Positions 50,179 through 59,508 are shown, counted from the first letter of the stretch. The stretch is 64,000 bases of DNA from Actinomycetales bacterium (GCA_016715285.1 JADKAO010000006.1:124001-188000), one strand, 5' to 3'. Program-made: numbers and translations. The notes: a model not told the origin generated them from the letters alone.

Positions 50179-50586
50179 ATGTCCGACACGCAGCAGGCTG
50201 GGGTGGTCGACGCACTGAGCGACACCGTCGAAGTGAGCGCTCTGCTCACTCACGACATCAACCACGTCTGGCACGTGCTGACGACAAACGAGGGCGCCGC
50301 GGCGTTCCTCGGCGAGGGCGCAACCTTGGGCGGCAAGGGTGAGCCCTGGCGCGCGACCGACGGCACCCACGGCGTGTGGCGCACATACCACCCCATGGAG
50401 CAGGTCCGCGTCTCCTGGCATGCCGATGAGAATGCACCCCGGTCCATGGTCGAACTGCAACTCGCTCCTGATGGTGACAAGACTTCCGTCATCGTGCGCC
50501 ACGAGCATGTGTCTGGTGACGTTGAGGAGCTCGGCGCGCGGTGGCGTTCGGCGATCGCGCGCATCGATGCGCTCGCTGGCGACTGA
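50179..50586 (+). CDS. AHSA1/SRPBCC family protein
   Basis: 135 aa from ATG 50179, with CAGGAGG 7 bp upstream. DTVEVSALLTHDINHVWHVL, VRVSWHADENAPRSMVELQL and VIVRHEHVSGDVEELGARWR fit the AHSA1-like START fold. Longer frames from 50008 extend into the intergenic region without similarity. Confidence 0.8.
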   Translation: MSDTQQAGVVDALSDTVEVSALLTHDINHVWHVLTTNEGAAAFLGEGATLGGKGEPWRATDGTHGVWRTYHPMEQVRVSWHADENAPRSMVELQLAPDGDKTSVIVRHEHVSGDVEELGARWRSAIARIDALAGD

Positions 50587-50635
50587 CCGGTCTCGTTGCG
50601 GCTGAGTGAGGCTCAGCCCTCCTGTTGTGCAGTGT

Positions 50636-50668
50636 GAACGGCCCGCGTGGATGCCGCGCGGGCCGTTC
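50636..50668 (+). terminator. Hairpin terminator between the SRPBCC and SulP genes
   Basis: GAACGGCCCGCG (50636-50647) and CGCGGGCCGTTC (50657-50668) form a perfect 12-bp stem with a 9-nt loop, 50 bp past the SRPBCC stop. No U-tract. A smaller GCTGAG/CTCAGC hairpin precedes it. Confidence 0.75.
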
Positions 50669-50746
50669 ATCTGTTCGCTAGTGCCCGTTCGCCCTCCGTT
50701 CGCCTTAGGCTGGCTCCCGCCGCTGACGACACCCGAGGAGCACGCG

Positions 50747-52564
50747 ATGAGAGCCACCGCAGATCCGCTGACTCCAGACAACGCGCGCCCTCGCCGCGCG
50801 TCGGCGATCGCGCGGTGGCTGCCGATCGCGTCGTGGCTCCCGGCATACGACCGCTCGTGGCTCAAAGACGACGTGGTCGCCGGCCTCGCACTGACCGCGC
50901 TTCTCGTGCCGCAAGGCATGGCCTACGCCCAGCTCGCCGGGCTCCCGCCGATCACGGGGCTCTACACGAGCATCATGTGCCTTGTTGCGTATGCCGTGTT
51001 CGGCCCGTCACGCGTGCTCGTCCTCGGCCCGGACTCCTCGCTCGGTCCGATGATCGCGGCGTCGATCTTGCCGCTCGTCGCCTCGGGTGGAGACCCAGGA
51101 AAAGCCGTCGTGTATGCCGCGGTGCAGTCGGTTCTCGTGGGCATCTTCATGATCGGCGCTGGCGTCGCCAAACTCGGGTTTGTCGCAGACCTTCTGTCGA
51201 AGCCGACGATGGTCGGCTATATGAACGGGCTGGCGCTGACCATCCTCGTGGGGCAGCTGCGCAAGCTCGGCGGCTTTTCAGTGGACGCCGACGGCCTTAT
51301 CGGTGAGATCGTCGGGACCTGGCACAAGGTGCTCGCCGGAGCCACGAACATGTGGGCGCTCGGAGTGGGGGTGGCTGCGCTTGTGCTGATCTTCGGGCTG
51401 CAGCGAGTGCTCCCTCGTGTGCCGGCCGTGCTCGTCGCGGTCATCGCCGGGATCCTGGCGTCGAACTGGCTCGACCTGCCCTCCCACGGCGTCAAGGTCG
51501 TCGGTGAACTCCCCCAGGGTGTGCCCCCACTGACCATCCCCATCGTGTCCGTCGGTGAGATCGGGCTGCTCATCGCCGGGGCCCTCGGCATCACGCTCGT
51601 GGCACTCGCTGACACGATTTCCACGGCTTCGGCATATGCGCGCCGCACGGGGCAGCCGATCGACGGCAACCAGGAAATGGTCGGCATCGGTGCCGCCAAT
51701 GTCCTTGCCGGGCTGTTCCAGGGGTTCGCCGTGTCCACGAGCGGGTCGCGCACGGCGGTGGCCTTCAAGGCCGGCGCGCGCACCCAGGTGGCCGGGGTCG
51801 TCGGTGCAGTCGCGATTCTCATCTTGCTCGTGGTCGCGCCAAACCTCCTCGCTGCCCTGCCGATCCCCGTACTCGCGGCGATCGTCATCGTCGCGGCCTT
51901 CTCGCTTGCCGAGCTCGCGGCGGCGCGCCGGTTGCGCACGCAGCGCCCCATGGAGTTCTGGCTCTCGATCGCGGCGACCCTTGCGGTTGCGGTACTCGGG
52001 GTCCTCCCGGGCATCGGGGTGGCCGTCGGGCTGTCGATCCTCAACGTCTTCCGGCGCTCGTGGTGGCCCTATCAGGCGGTGCTCGGGCGCGAAAAAGGCG
52101 AACACCCGGGCTATTTCGACCTCGCCGAAAACCCCAACGCCGGGTCCATGCCGGGGCTGGTGATCTTCCGCTTCGATGCGCCGCTGTTCTTTGCCAACGC
52201 CCGCACGTTCTCAGATCAGGTGCTGCGGCTGGCCACGCCCAAGGAGGGCGAGCCAGCACCCCGGTGGATCCTCGTTGCTGCCGAGCCGATCTCCGATATC
52301 GACACCACGGCTGCCGACATGCTGGAGGAGCTCGTGGGGGACCTGGAGACTCGCGACGTGCAACTCGCCTTTGCCGAACTCAAGGAACCCGTTCAAGCCA
52401 AAATCGATGGTTACGGCATGCACCACGTGCTCGAGAAGATCCTGTTCTTTCCCACCCTCAACAAGGGCGGCAAGGCCTACCAGGAGAAGTACGGCACCTT
52501 GTGGCCAGGGGAGATACCGTCGTCGCACGAGCCGACCCCCGTTGGGACACAGGAAAATCCGTGA
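50747..52564 (+). CDS. SulP family anion transporter with STAS domain
   Basis: 605 aa from ATG 50747, with CGAGGAG upstream; the frame to 50606 passes through the terminator. About 12-14 membrane spans begin with LKDDVVAGLALTALLVPQGM and AYAQLAGLPPITGLYTSIMC, the SulP signature. A C-terminal cytoplasmic STAS domain (about 480-590; GLVIFRFDAPLFFANARTFS, DTTAADMLEELVGDLE) follows. Transports sulfate, bicarbonate or other anions; substrate not determinable here. Translationally coupled to the MOSC gene (GTGA overlap). Confidence 0.9.
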   Translation: MRATADPLTPDNARPRRASAIARWLPIASWLPAYDRSWLKDDVVAGLALTALLVPQGMAYAQLAGLPPITGLYTSIMCLVAYAVFGPSRVLVLGPDSSLGPMIAASILPLVASGGDPGKAVVYAAVQSVLVGIFMIGAGVAKLGFVADLLSKPTMVGYMNGLALTILVGQLRKLGGFSVDADGLIGEIVGTWHKVLAGATNMWALGVGVAALVLIFGLQRVLPRVPAVLVAVIAGILASNWLDLPSHGVKVVGELPQGVPPLTIPIVSVGEIGLLIAGALGITLVALADTISTASAYARRTGQPIDGNQEMVGIGAANVLAGLFQGFAVSTSGSRTAVAFKAGARTQVAGVVGAVAILILLVVAPNLLAALPIPVLAAIVIVAAFSLAELAAARRLRTQRPMEFWLSIAATLAVAVLGVLPGIGVAVGLSILNVFRRSWWPYQAVLGREKGEHPGYFDLAENPNAGSMPGLVIFRFDAPLFFANARTFSDQVLRLATPKEGEPAPRWILVAAEPISDIDTTAADMLEELVGDLETRDVQLAFAELKEPVQAKIDGYGMHHVLEKILFFPTLNKGGKAYQEKYGTLWPGEIPSSHEPTPVGTQENP

Positions 52565-53259
52565 GCATCGTCCTCTCCGTCAATGTCGGGCTCCGGGCAC
52601 CCAACCCGGCCGGGACCGGCATACCGTCTGGCATGCGCAAGCACCCCGTGGACGGCCCGGTGCTCCTGCGCGACCCAGGCGACAAGCGCACCGGCGACGG
52701 CAGCGGGGTGGTCGGCGACTTCGTCGGCAATCGGCGCCATCACGGCGGGACCTTCCAGGCGGTGTATGCCGTCTCCCGGGAAGAGCTCGATGTGTGGGCT
52801 GCGGACCTTGGTCGAGATCTCCCTGCGGGGGCGTTCGGCGAGAACCTCACCACCGAGGGACTTGACGTTGACGCTGCGCTGGTTGGTGAGATCTGGCAGG
52901 TGGGGCCGGTGGTGCGGCTCAAGGTGACGGGACCCAGAATCCCCTGCCGCACCTTTGCCTCGGCGATGGGTGTGCGCGGCTGGGTGCCGAAGTTCACGCG
53001 CCGTGGCCGCACCGGGGCCTACCTTCAGGTGCTCACACCGGGCGAGGTGGCCGCGGGTGATTCGATCACGGTGGAGCACCGGCCGGAGCATTCGATCACC
53101 GTGCCCCTCCTATTTGCCGCGCTGACGACCGACCGCAGTCTCATGCCACGGCTGCTCGAGGCCGGCGACGACCTTCCCTCGGACACCCGAGCCGAGGTCG
53201 AGCGCTATGTCGCTAAGCATCAGGTCGAACACGGCACCCAGCACACAGAGTCCCCCTAG
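52561..53259 (+). CDS. MOSC-domain protein
   Basis: 232 aa from GTG 52561. KHPVDGPVLLRDPGDKRTGD, YAVSREELDVWAADLGRDLP, AGAFGENLTTEGLDVDAAL and VTGPRIPCRTFASAMG with the conserved cysteine are the MOSC (YiiM-like) fold, which handles molybdenum cofactor-bound sulfur. Coupled to the SulP gene, so perhaps linked to sulfur or molybdate supply (inference). Confidence 0.9.
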   Translation: MSIVLSVNVGLRAPNPAGTGIPSGMRKHPVDGPVLLRDPGDKRTGDGSGVVGDFVGNRRHHGGTFQAVYAVSREELDVWAADLGRDLPAGAFGENLTTEGLDVDAALVGEIWQVGPVVRLKVTGPRIPCRTFASAMGVRGWVPKFTRRGRTGAYLQVLTPGEVAAGDSITVEHRPEHSITVPLLFAALTTDRSLMPRLLEAGDDLPSDTRAEVERYVAKHQVEHGTQHTESP

Positions 53260-53417
53260 CGCAGGGAGCGCGCTTGGGCCGCAGAACCCGGCCCCCGAGA
53301 TGTGACGGGGGACACACGGCAAAACTGTCACCCTTGAGCCGCGCACACCGTCCATGCCATGTAACACCCGACCGCAGCCCAGCTGCACCCCACAGTTCGA
53401 GCAGGAGAACGTCACTC

Positions 53418-53621
53418 ATGAAGGTCAACGTCGGCGGTTCAGACCGCATCATCCGTCTAGTCATCGCGGTCGTTGCCGCACTCCTCGCGGCCTTCGTCGT
53501 CAAGTCCGGCGCTCTCGCCATTGTGTTGTGGATCGTCGCCGCGATCATGCTGCTCACTGCCGTCGTGCGTGTGTGCCCCCTCTACCTCCCCTTCGGGATC
53601 AACACGAACAAGCGCGTCTGA
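53418..53621 (+). CDS. DUF2892 small membrane protein
   Basis: 67 aa from ATG 53418. MKVNVGGSDRIIRLVIAVVA and the two helices, then VCPLYLPFGINTNK, are the DUF2892 (YgaP-tail-like) pattern with the conserved cysteine. Often next to rhodanese or sulfur genes. Confidence 0.88.
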   Translation: MKVNVGGSDRIIRLVIAVVAALLAAFVVKSGALAIVLWIVAAIMLLTAVVRVCPLYLPFGINTNKRV

Positions 53622-53655
53622 GCCACCCCTGAGAAGCAGCTTGCCCCAGCTGCTC

Positions 53656-53689
53656 GCAACGGGCGACAACCTCGGTTGTCGCCCGTTGC
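53656..53689 (+). terminator. Strong hairpin terminator after the DUF2892 gene
   Basis: GCAACGGGCGACAAC (53656-53670) and GTTGTCGCCCGTTGC (53675-53689) form a perfect 15-bp stem closed by a CTCG tetraloop, 35 bp after the stop. Confidence 0.85.
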
Positions 53690-53771
53690 CTCGTCGCGGC
53701 ATGCCTCGGGCTCGTGCTGTTGGGAAACCCTTGGAGCCCACCACCCGGTCTCGACCCAATACCGTTGACGG

Positions 53772-54527
53772 GTGCCACTCACGACTGACGACCTCACCGC
53801 CGCCGTGCCCGGTCTGCTCCGATATGCCCGGTCACTGACGCGCGACCCGGTGGCGGCTGAAGACCTCGTGCAGGACACCGTGGTGAGGGCACTAGAGCGC
53901 GCTGATACCTTCCGGGGTGAGGCTTCGGTCCAAACGTGGCTGCACCGAATCCTGCATCACCGATTCGTCGACCTCGTGCGGGCTGACCGCACTGAGCCGC
54001 TCGACTCCGACGAGCTCGCGGAGCGGGTCGAGCGGGATTGGCAGGACGACGCCTACACCGTCGACGGTGAGACGGTCGTCTTGCGGGCTGAGCAAACCGA
54101 GTCTCTGCGTGACGCGATCATCCACCTTCCTGCGAGCTATCGCTCGGCCGTGGTGCTCCACGACGTCCATGGCCTGACCAGCCCCGAAATCGCTCAGGTG
54201 CAGGAGGTTTCGGTCGCTGCGGTCAAGCAGCGCATCGCGCGCGGCCGGGCCATGCTCGTCACTCATCTCGCCCGCGGCACCGAACGCCGCGCCGCGACCG
54301 GGGACGTCCCACTGCGCTGTTGGGACGCGCGGTCGCGCGTCAGCGACTACCTCGACGATGAACTCACGGCGCGAGAGCGCGCCGTGCTCGAACGTCACCT
54401 CGGCGGCTGCCCCACGTGCCCCGCCCTGTATGCCGGGTTGGTCGGTGTCCGTGCCGCGCTAGGAGCTCTGCGCGACCCGGACACCGTCGTGCCCCCGGCG
54501 ATCGCTGCGAGGCTGCGCGGCGAGTAG
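53772..54527 (+). CDS. ECF sigma factor fused to an anti-sigma zinc finger
   Basis: 251 aa. Sigma region 2: LLRYARSLTRDPVAAEDLVQ and DTVVRALERADTFRGEASVQ with TWLHRILHHRFVDLVR. Sigma region 4: RDAIIHLPASYRSAVVLHDV, HGLTSPEIAQVQEVSVAAVK, QRIARGRAML. The last 80 residues are a zf-HC2-type anti-sigma segment: CWDARSRVSDYLDDELTARE then HLGGCPTCPALYAGL, keeping C and the HxxxCxxC zinc ligands. Normally sigma and anti-sigma are separate overlapping genes; here they are one polypeptide, hinting at built-in redox control (inference). Confidence 0.88.
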   Translation: MPLTTDDLTAAVPGLLRYARSLTRDPVAAEDLVQDTVVRALERADTFRGEASVQTWLHRILHHRFVDLVRADRTEPLDSDELAERVERDWQDDAYTVDGETVVLRAEQTESLRDAIIHLPASYRSAVVLHDVHGLTSPEIAQVQEVSVAAVKQRIARGRAMLVTHLARGTERRAATGDVPLRCWDARSRVSDYLDDELTARERAVLERHLGGCPTCPALYAGLVGVRAALGALRDPDTVVPPAIAARLRGE

Positions 54528-54565
54528 GCAGTACCTCGCGGCTGCTGCGCCCTTGTCGTCCGCGG

Positions 54566-55492
54566 CTAGGCAGGTTCGGCTGACAGCGCGACGGTGAGGG
54601 TATGCCGTGCGCCAGGTCCCAGCCGCACCACCTCGTCGGCTGAGTTGAACGCATCTGGCGGACAGCTCATGGGTTCGACGGCCATCCCGGCTCGGTGGAG
54701 GTAGTCGGCCGTATAGAGCTGGACCCACGCCGTGTCCGCGCGCAGGGTGGTGCGCCACGGCATACCTGGCCTGGTGAGGGATGCCTCCCAGCCACCCGCG
54801 GGGAGCCCGGTGAGGGCGTGGTCGATGCGTCGGTCGCTGATGCGCGCCCCCGTGGTGAAGTCGAGGCCCTCTGCCGCTGCCGGTGCGGTGCCCGTGGGGA
54901 GAAGGCGTGCGTCGACGGTCGCCACCGTGGTCGCGGGGAGCTCGAGCACGCAGTCGTTGATCGTGCCGGCTCCGCAGCGGAGGTAGGGGTGGAACGCGAC
55001 GCCGTAGGGCGCGTCGGTTTCGCCGAGGTTGCGGGCGGTCATAGTCAGGGTGAGGCCGACGTGTGGGTCAAGATCGGCAACCAGGGTGAGACCGACACGG
55101 AAGGGGTAGCCGGGCCGAGGGTAGACATCAGTCCCGAGCACGATCCGGTCGCGGGATGGAGAGCCGACGACGCGCCACTCCTGCCAACAGACCAGGCCGT
55201 GCAGGGCGGTCGATGTGGCCGGCTCGGAGATGGCCGTCTCGTGCGCCACGCCGTCCCACATGTAGCGCCCGTCGCGGATGCGGTTGGGCCACGGGGCCAA
55301 GACCTTGCCGAGATACGCGGGCGCGTATGCCGTGGGGCTCGCCGGGTCGCCGAGCGGGACGACCAGGTCGTGGTCTCGCCACGCTAAGCGGCCGAGAGTC
55401 GCTCCGACAGTGGCGATTTCGGCGACGTAGTCACCCGCCTCAAGCCCCCAGATGTCACCATTGGCGAGGTCGTGACGCAGGGGTTCACGCAC
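54566..55492 (-). CDS. galM: Aldose 1-epimerase (galactose mutarotase) family protein
   Basis: 308 aa. GKVLAPWPNRIRDGRYMWDG, STALHGLVCWQEW (His near residue 98), GVAFHPYLRCGAG (His near 177) and the end ... AVEPMSCPPDAFNSADEVVR (the EPMSCPPDAFN motif) are those of the actinobacterial aldose-epimerase branch. Interconverts sugar anomers. Confidence 0.88.
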   Translation of the reverse strand: MREPLRHDLANGDIWGLEAGDYVAEIATVGATLGRLAWRDHDLVVPLGDPASPTAYAPAYLGKVLAPWPNRIRDGRYMWDGVAHETAISEPATSTALHGLVCWQEWRVVGSPSRDRIVLGTDVYPRPGYPFRVGLTLVADLDPHVGLTLTMTARNLGETDAPYGVAFHPYLRCGAGTINDCVLELPATTVATVDARLLPTGTAPAAAEGLDFTTGARISDRRIDHALTGLPAGGWEASLTRPGMPWRTTLRADTAWVQLYTADYLHRAGMAVEPMSCPPDAFNSADEVVRLGPGARHTLTVALSAEPA

Positions 55493-55548
55493 GGGCGAGT
55501 GCTCCTCGGGGGCCGAAGGGTGGCGGCGTGCCTTGACATGCGCAGTCT

Positions 55549-56022
55549 ATGGAGGGGCAGAGTTTGTGGATGCATCCGTATCCCACGCTCATGCACACCG
55601 TGCTGGACACCACCGATGCACGTGGGCTCGCGGAGTTCTATCGCGAGCTACTCGGACTTCGGTATCGCGCCGGTGACGAGCCCGACCCGTCCACCGACGC
55701 GGGCTCCAGCGTCGATGACGCGGATTGGCTCGTGCTGGTGGATAGCTCAGGTCGGCGCGTGCTCGCACTCCAACAGGTCGCGGAGCTAGCCCGTTCGACC
55801 TGGCCAGCCACCGACGTCCCCATGCAACTTCATCTCGACTTCGGAGTGAGCAGCCGAGCAGAGCTAGAGCACCATCGAGCCCGCGCCGAGCTGCTTGGCG
55901 CCACGCTCATCCTCGATCGCACGGGCGGCGAGGACGGCAGCGAGGAACCCCTCTACGTGCTCGCCGACCCTGCGGGCCACCCGTTCTGTCTGCTCGTCAC
56001 CGGTCACCCCACGATCGCCTAA
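55549..56022 (+). CDS. VOC family protein
   Basis: 157 aa from ATG 55549; TTG 55564 or ATG 55570 (MHPYPTLMHTVLDTTD) are better placed after GGAGGGG. HTVLDTTDARGLAEFYRELL, MQLHLDFGVSSRAELEHHRA and YVLADPAGHPFCLLV match VOC proteins. Its stop overlaps the convergent IclR stop by 4 bp. Confidence 0.85.
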   Translation: MEGQSLWMHPYPTLMHTVLDTTDARGLAEFYRELLGLRYRAGDEPDPSTDAGSSVDDADWLVLVDSSGRRVLALQQVAELARSTWPATDVPMQLHLDFGVSSRAELEHHRARAELLGATLILDRTGGEDGSEEPLYVLADPAGHPFCLLVTGHPTIA

Positions 56023-56939
56023 CGCGGCTCCATCGGCAGTTTCCCGCCGAGGCGCCGGGTGAGAGCGAGCGCGGCCGTCCGGACCGCCGGACCCAACCGC
56101 TCAGGGTCGATCCGGTTCGTCGGACCGGTGACCGAGATTGCACCCACGACGACCGTCCCGCGCATCGCCTGCCCGCCGCTCAGGGTGCCTGCCCCGACGG
56201 GGTCTACCCCCATCGTGCTTGCCCCGACCGTGCTCACGCCGACCGTGCTTGCCCCGCCGTCGCCCACTCGTTCTCCTCCGGCCACGACTGCGCCGAAGAC
56301 CGGTGCCGCCACGCACGACACCCCGACGTGGGACTCCTCGCGGTCGAACGCCAATCCCTCGGCCCGGATCGCGTGCAACTCGGTCGCGAGTGCCCCGGGA
56401 GTGATGATCGTCCGAGGGGTATGCCGGGTGAGGCCGGCATCCACGCGCGCGCGCACGACCGCAGCTGGCGCGAACGCCAGCATCGCCTTGCCCACACCGG
56501 TCGCGTGGGCGGGCAATCGGCCGCCGGTGCGGGACGCGAGCGGCATACCCCCTGTGCCGAGGATCTCGACATAGACGACATCGACGCCATCGAGGACCGC
56601 GAGGTGGACCCGCTGACGCGTCGCGGCGCGCAGGTCTTCCATGAACGGGATCGCAGCCTCCCGCAAGGTGCGATGCCGCGGCACGAGTTCGCCGAGCTCG
56701 AAGAGCCGCAACCCAAGCCGATAGCCACCCGGCGCGACGTCGAGGAACCGCTCAGCCACCAACTCGCGCGCCAACCGATGCACCGTTGTTTTAGGCAATC
56801 CCGTATGCCGCACCAACTCCGCCAAGGTCACCGTCGGCCCCAGCGTCGCGAAGCATCCGAGAAGCGCGGAGGCACGCCCGATGACAGACAGTGGCACACC
56901 GTCCCGTGAGCCGGCAGTGTTCCGTTGAGTGGAACGCAT
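56019..56939 (-). CDS. IclR family transcriptional regulator
   Basis: 306 aa from ATG 56939; GTG 56897 (VPLSVIGRASALL) is an alternative. HTH: ALLGCFATLGPTVTLAELVR and HTGLPKTTVHRLARELVAER. Effector domain: GMPLASRTGGRLPAHATGVG, RTIITPGALATELHAIRAEG. An unusual Gly/Ser/Val-rich insert (GASTVGVSTVGASTMGVDPV, about residues 240-260) splits the C-terminal domain. A relic of a near-identical copy lies at 59509-59782. Target genes unknown. Confidence 0.85.
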   Translation of the reverse strand: MRSTQRNTAGSRDGVPLSVIGRASALLGCFATLGPTVTLAELVRHTGLPKTTVHRLARELVAERFLDVAPGGYRLGLRLFELGELVPRHRTLREAAIPFMEDLRAATRQRVHLAVLDGVDVVYVEILGTGGMPLASRTGGRLPAHATGVGKAMLAFAPAAVVRARVDAGLTRHTPRTIITPGALATELHAIRAEGLAFDREESHVGVSCVAAPVFGAVVAGGERVGDGGASTVGVSTVGASTMGVDPVGAGTLSGGQAMRGTVVVGAISVTGPTNRIDPERLGPAVRTAALALTRRLGGKLPMEPR

Positions 56940-57204
56940 GAGTTGAGTAAAGCGCCAGGCTCCCGCATTGTCCAATGAACGACGAACGCAGTGACCAACG
57001 CGTCGCAGGTGGGTGCTGCGACTGGTGTTGGCAGGTGTCATTGCCGGCTTCTAACTGCGATCAATCACCTCGCGGAAATGCGAGGAGGGCCAACTGCATG
57101 CCCTGGCCGGCTCACAGGGGACGCGAAGCTGCGGGCAGTTGTCGCCGCGCCGCCGCGCCGTTGGGGTGCTTGACTTCCCTCCACGGGTCACCGGAGCTCG
57201 AGGA

Positions 57205-58359
57205 ATGAGGATGGACATGTCGGGTCCTTCGCCGTCGCCGGCTCCGCAGTGGCTGCGGTCCGAGGCGGTCATCGCTGGTCGATTGCTCGTCATTGCGGCA
57301 GCAGTGGGTGCCCTGCTTTGGGCAGCCCTGCAAGTCACCGTGGTGTCGGTGGCGGTCTTCTTGGGGTTTGCGCAGGCAGCTCTGCTGTGGCCACTTGACC
57401 GCGTGCTGCGACGATTCCTGCCGCGCGTGATTGCCGCGCTCATCTGCGTGGTGCTCTATCTCTGTGCCTTCTTGGCGATGGCGTGGTTCATCACCAAAGA
57501 GATGATCAGCACCTGGCCGGACCTGGTTCAAGCCGGGATCGGCGGCATCAAGTCAGCCAATGAATGGGCTCTCGATCAGGGCTGGAAGGTCCCGAACGAC
57601 CTCGCGTCGAACCTGGAGGCTCAGCTTCAAGAACGTGTCGGAACGATCGTCTCCGGTGTCGGCAACGCCGCGCTGTCGACGCTCAGCACAGCCGCGACCC
57701 TGGTCACGACACTCGTGCTCGCAACCTTCCTCACCCTCTTTGCGCTGACCTCAGGCGACCAACTCTGGGACTCGTTCTGCCGCTCGCTTCCCTCCCGTCT
57801 GCGGCCCCCAGCCAGCGCATCGTTCCGGGCGGCCTTCAAGAGTGCCCGAGCGTGGATGTGGGCGTCCACGCTGACTGGCCTCGTCGACGGCGTGTTCATT
57901 GGCCTCGGCTTGGCGTGGCTGGGGATCCCGTTGGCTATCCCCATCGGAGCGTTGACGTTCGTTCTGGGATATATCCCCATGGTGGGGGCGACGATTGCGG
58001 GCATGGTCGCGGTCATCGTCGCGCTCTTCTTCGGCGGGCCCTCGGCTGCGATCTGGGCGCTCCTGATCGTCGTGATCGTGCAGCAGGTCGAAGGCAACGT
58101 GCTCTCTCCGCTGCTGCTCAGCAAGGCGATGGACTTCAACCCGATCATCACCTTGCTCTTGGCCTCCGTGGGTGGAGCGGCTCTCGGGATCGTCGGCTTG
58201 TTCCTGGCCGTCCCAACGGCAGGCATCATCACCGCTGCGGTCAAGGCATGGCGGTCAACTGAACCTGCCTCGGCCCAGGCGTCCGACACCGAGCACCCCG
58301 CTCCAGCCGCACCCGCAAATACAGCCGCAGCCGGCGCCACGGTCGCGGCCGATGCCTGA
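57205..58359 (+). CDS. AI-2E family transporter (permease)
   Basis: 384 aa from ATG 57205 (ATG 57211 also plausible after CGAGGA). Eight or so helices; LVDGVFIGLGLAWLGIPLAI, LTFVLGYIPMVGATIAGMVA and IVQQVEGNVLSPLLLSKAMD are the family core. Members export AI-2, or act as Na+/H+ antiporters or general permeases. Ends in an Ala/Pro-rich tail. Confidence 0.88.
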   Translation: MRMDMSGPSPSPAPQWLRSEAVIAGRLLVIAAAVGALLWAALQVTVVSVAVFLGFAQAALLWPLDRVLRRFLPRVIAALICVVLYLCAFLAMAWFITKEMISTWPDLVQAGIGGIKSANEWALDQGWKVPNDLASNLEAQLQERVGTIVSGVGNAALSTLSTAATLVTTLVLATFLTLFALTSGDQLWDSFCRSLPSRLRPPASASFRAAFKSARAWMWASTLTGLVDGVFIGLGLAWLGIPLAIPIGALTFVLGYIPMVGATIAGMVAVIVALFFGGPSAAIWALLIVVIVQQVEGNVLSPLLLSKAMDFNPIITLLLASVGGAALGIVGLFLAVPTAGIITAAVKAWRSTEPASAQASDTEHPAPAAPANTAAAGATVAADA

Positions 58360-58468
58360 ACTGAGGTATGCCGTGGACTCAACCGACGCCTCGGCATACG
58401 ACGACATCCTCGAGCGAGAGAATGGGCACGCGGACCGTGCCCTTCTCTCCACTTGGGTGGGATCTGAG

Positions 58469-58846
58469 TCAGCTCGTGCGGATGGTGTCTCGCCGCTGAC
58501 GGTTGTTCATCGGCTCGCGGCGCTCGGATGCCTCGTTGAGCTGTGCCACGAGCGCGGCGCTGACCTCGTTGAGGGCTGCGCGCTCATCCGCTAGGGACGA
58601 CGTGGCGACCATGCGCGGAAGTCCGTGCACCCACACCTCAAGGGTGGTCTTGGTGTCGGCAGAGCCCCGGTCCTTGATGCTCACCTCGGCCTCAACTGGC
58701 GCCGACAGGCGGGCAAGGCGATTGGTCACCTGGCGGAGAGTGTCAGCGAGTAGCGGCCGGTCCGCCTGCGTGTAGCCGCCACCGAGTGCGATGTCGTCAG
58801 CGGTGAAGGGGGTGCTGAGTTCGGTCGGTTCAGTGAGTGCGGTCAT
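58469..58846 (-). CDS. HPF/RaiA-like ribosome-associated protein
   Basis: 125 aa from ATG 58846 with AGGAGGGC upstream. VEAEVSIKDRGSADTKTTLE and VWVHGLPRMVATSSLADERA (LNEVSAALVAQLNEASERR) follow the beta-alpha-beta-beta-beta-alpha order of hibernation factors as seen in a divergent actinobacterial subfamily. Likely stress-linked. Overlaps the preceding small gene by 4 bp; CsbD lies further upstream. Confidence 0.55.
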   Translation of the reverse strand: MTALTEPTELSTPFTADDIALGGGYTQADRPLLADTLRQVTNRLARLSAPVEAEVSIKDRGSADTKTTLEVWVHGLPRMVATSSLADERAALNEVSAALVAQLNEASERREPMNNRQRRDTIRTS

Positions 58847-59055
58847 GAGCCCTCCTGGATAGCGAGTGCGGGGTGGACGTGGTCGGGGGTGTCGTGGTTG
58901 TCGTGGTCGAATCCCGGCTGCTGCTCGGCCGGCACCGAGGACCGCGCAGGATCCCGTTCGTCGAGATCGGTCGCTCCGGGTGTGGGGAGCTGGTCGGTCT
59001 CGCTCAGCTGGCCGTAGCCACTGCGATTGAGACGTGAGTCGACTGGTCGTGACAT
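58843..59055 (-). CDS. Small hydrophilic hypothetical protein
   Basis: 70 aa from ATG 59055 with AAAGGAC upstream. Disordered-looking, Asp/Pro/His-rich (NRSGYGQLSETDQLPTPG ... DHDNHDTPDHVHPALAI). Stop overlaps the HPF-like start (ATGA), so they are coexpressed. Confidence 0.55.
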   Translation of the reverse strand: MSRPVDSRLNRSGYGQLSETDQLPTPGATDLDERDPARSSVPAEQQPGFDHDNHDTPDHVHPALAIQEGS

Positions 59056-59128
59056 GGGTCGTCCTTTCGGTCGTGGAGGGTGGGGCCACACAGCGCAGGT
59101 ATGCCGGGTCGCTCGACCCGTTGACACG

Positions 59129-59162
59129 AATGCGGCCGGGTCTTTGAGACACCGGCCGCATT
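59129..59162 (-). terminator. Hairpin terminator after the CsbD gene
   Basis: AATGCGGCCGG (59129-59139) and CCGGCCGCATT (59152-59162) form a perfect 11-bp stem, between the leftward CsbD stop (59209) and the next leftward gene (59055). Confidence 0.75.
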
Positions 59163-59208
59163 CGACTATGAGGCCCGTTCGGGCCGGGGACCTTGCGGTC
59201 CGGCGTGA

Positions 59209-59382
59209 TCAGTTGGTGAAGGCGTCCTTGACCTTCTCGCCAGCCTGGCGGAGGTCGGCACCGCTCTGTTCGACGCGCCCTTCAGCTTCGAGGCGCTCGT
59301 TGTCGGTCACCTTGCCGGTGGCCTCCTTGGCCTTGCCGACGAGGTCGTCCTTCATGTTCTCCAGCTTGTCGCCGATGCTCAT
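59209..59382 (-). CDS. CsbD family stress protein
   Basis: 57 aa from ATG 59382 with AGGAGC upstream. MSIGDKLENMKDDLVGKAKE, ATGKVTDNERLEAEGRVEQ and ADLRQAGEKVKDAF are a CsbD protein, a small helical general-stress protein. Confidence 0.92.
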   Translation of the reverse strand: MSIGDKLENMKDDLVGKAKEATGKVTDNERLEAEGRVEQSGADLRQAGEKVKDAFTN

Positions 59383-59508
59383 GGTGTGCTCCTGCCGTCG
59401 AGTTACGGTGGTGGCGCTCATCGTGACCGCCTAACCTCCACAATACTTGCACGCATCTAAGATGGTCAAGCCAAGGTTGGACAAACCTTGTTCATAGCAC
59501 GCTTCCGG

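Noticed and set aside
56919..56935. GTTCC-N7-GGAAC over the IclR start codon as its operator
   Set aside because: It is conserved in the relic, but it also encodes the first residues, so conservation may be only due to shared ancestry; not strong enough to list.
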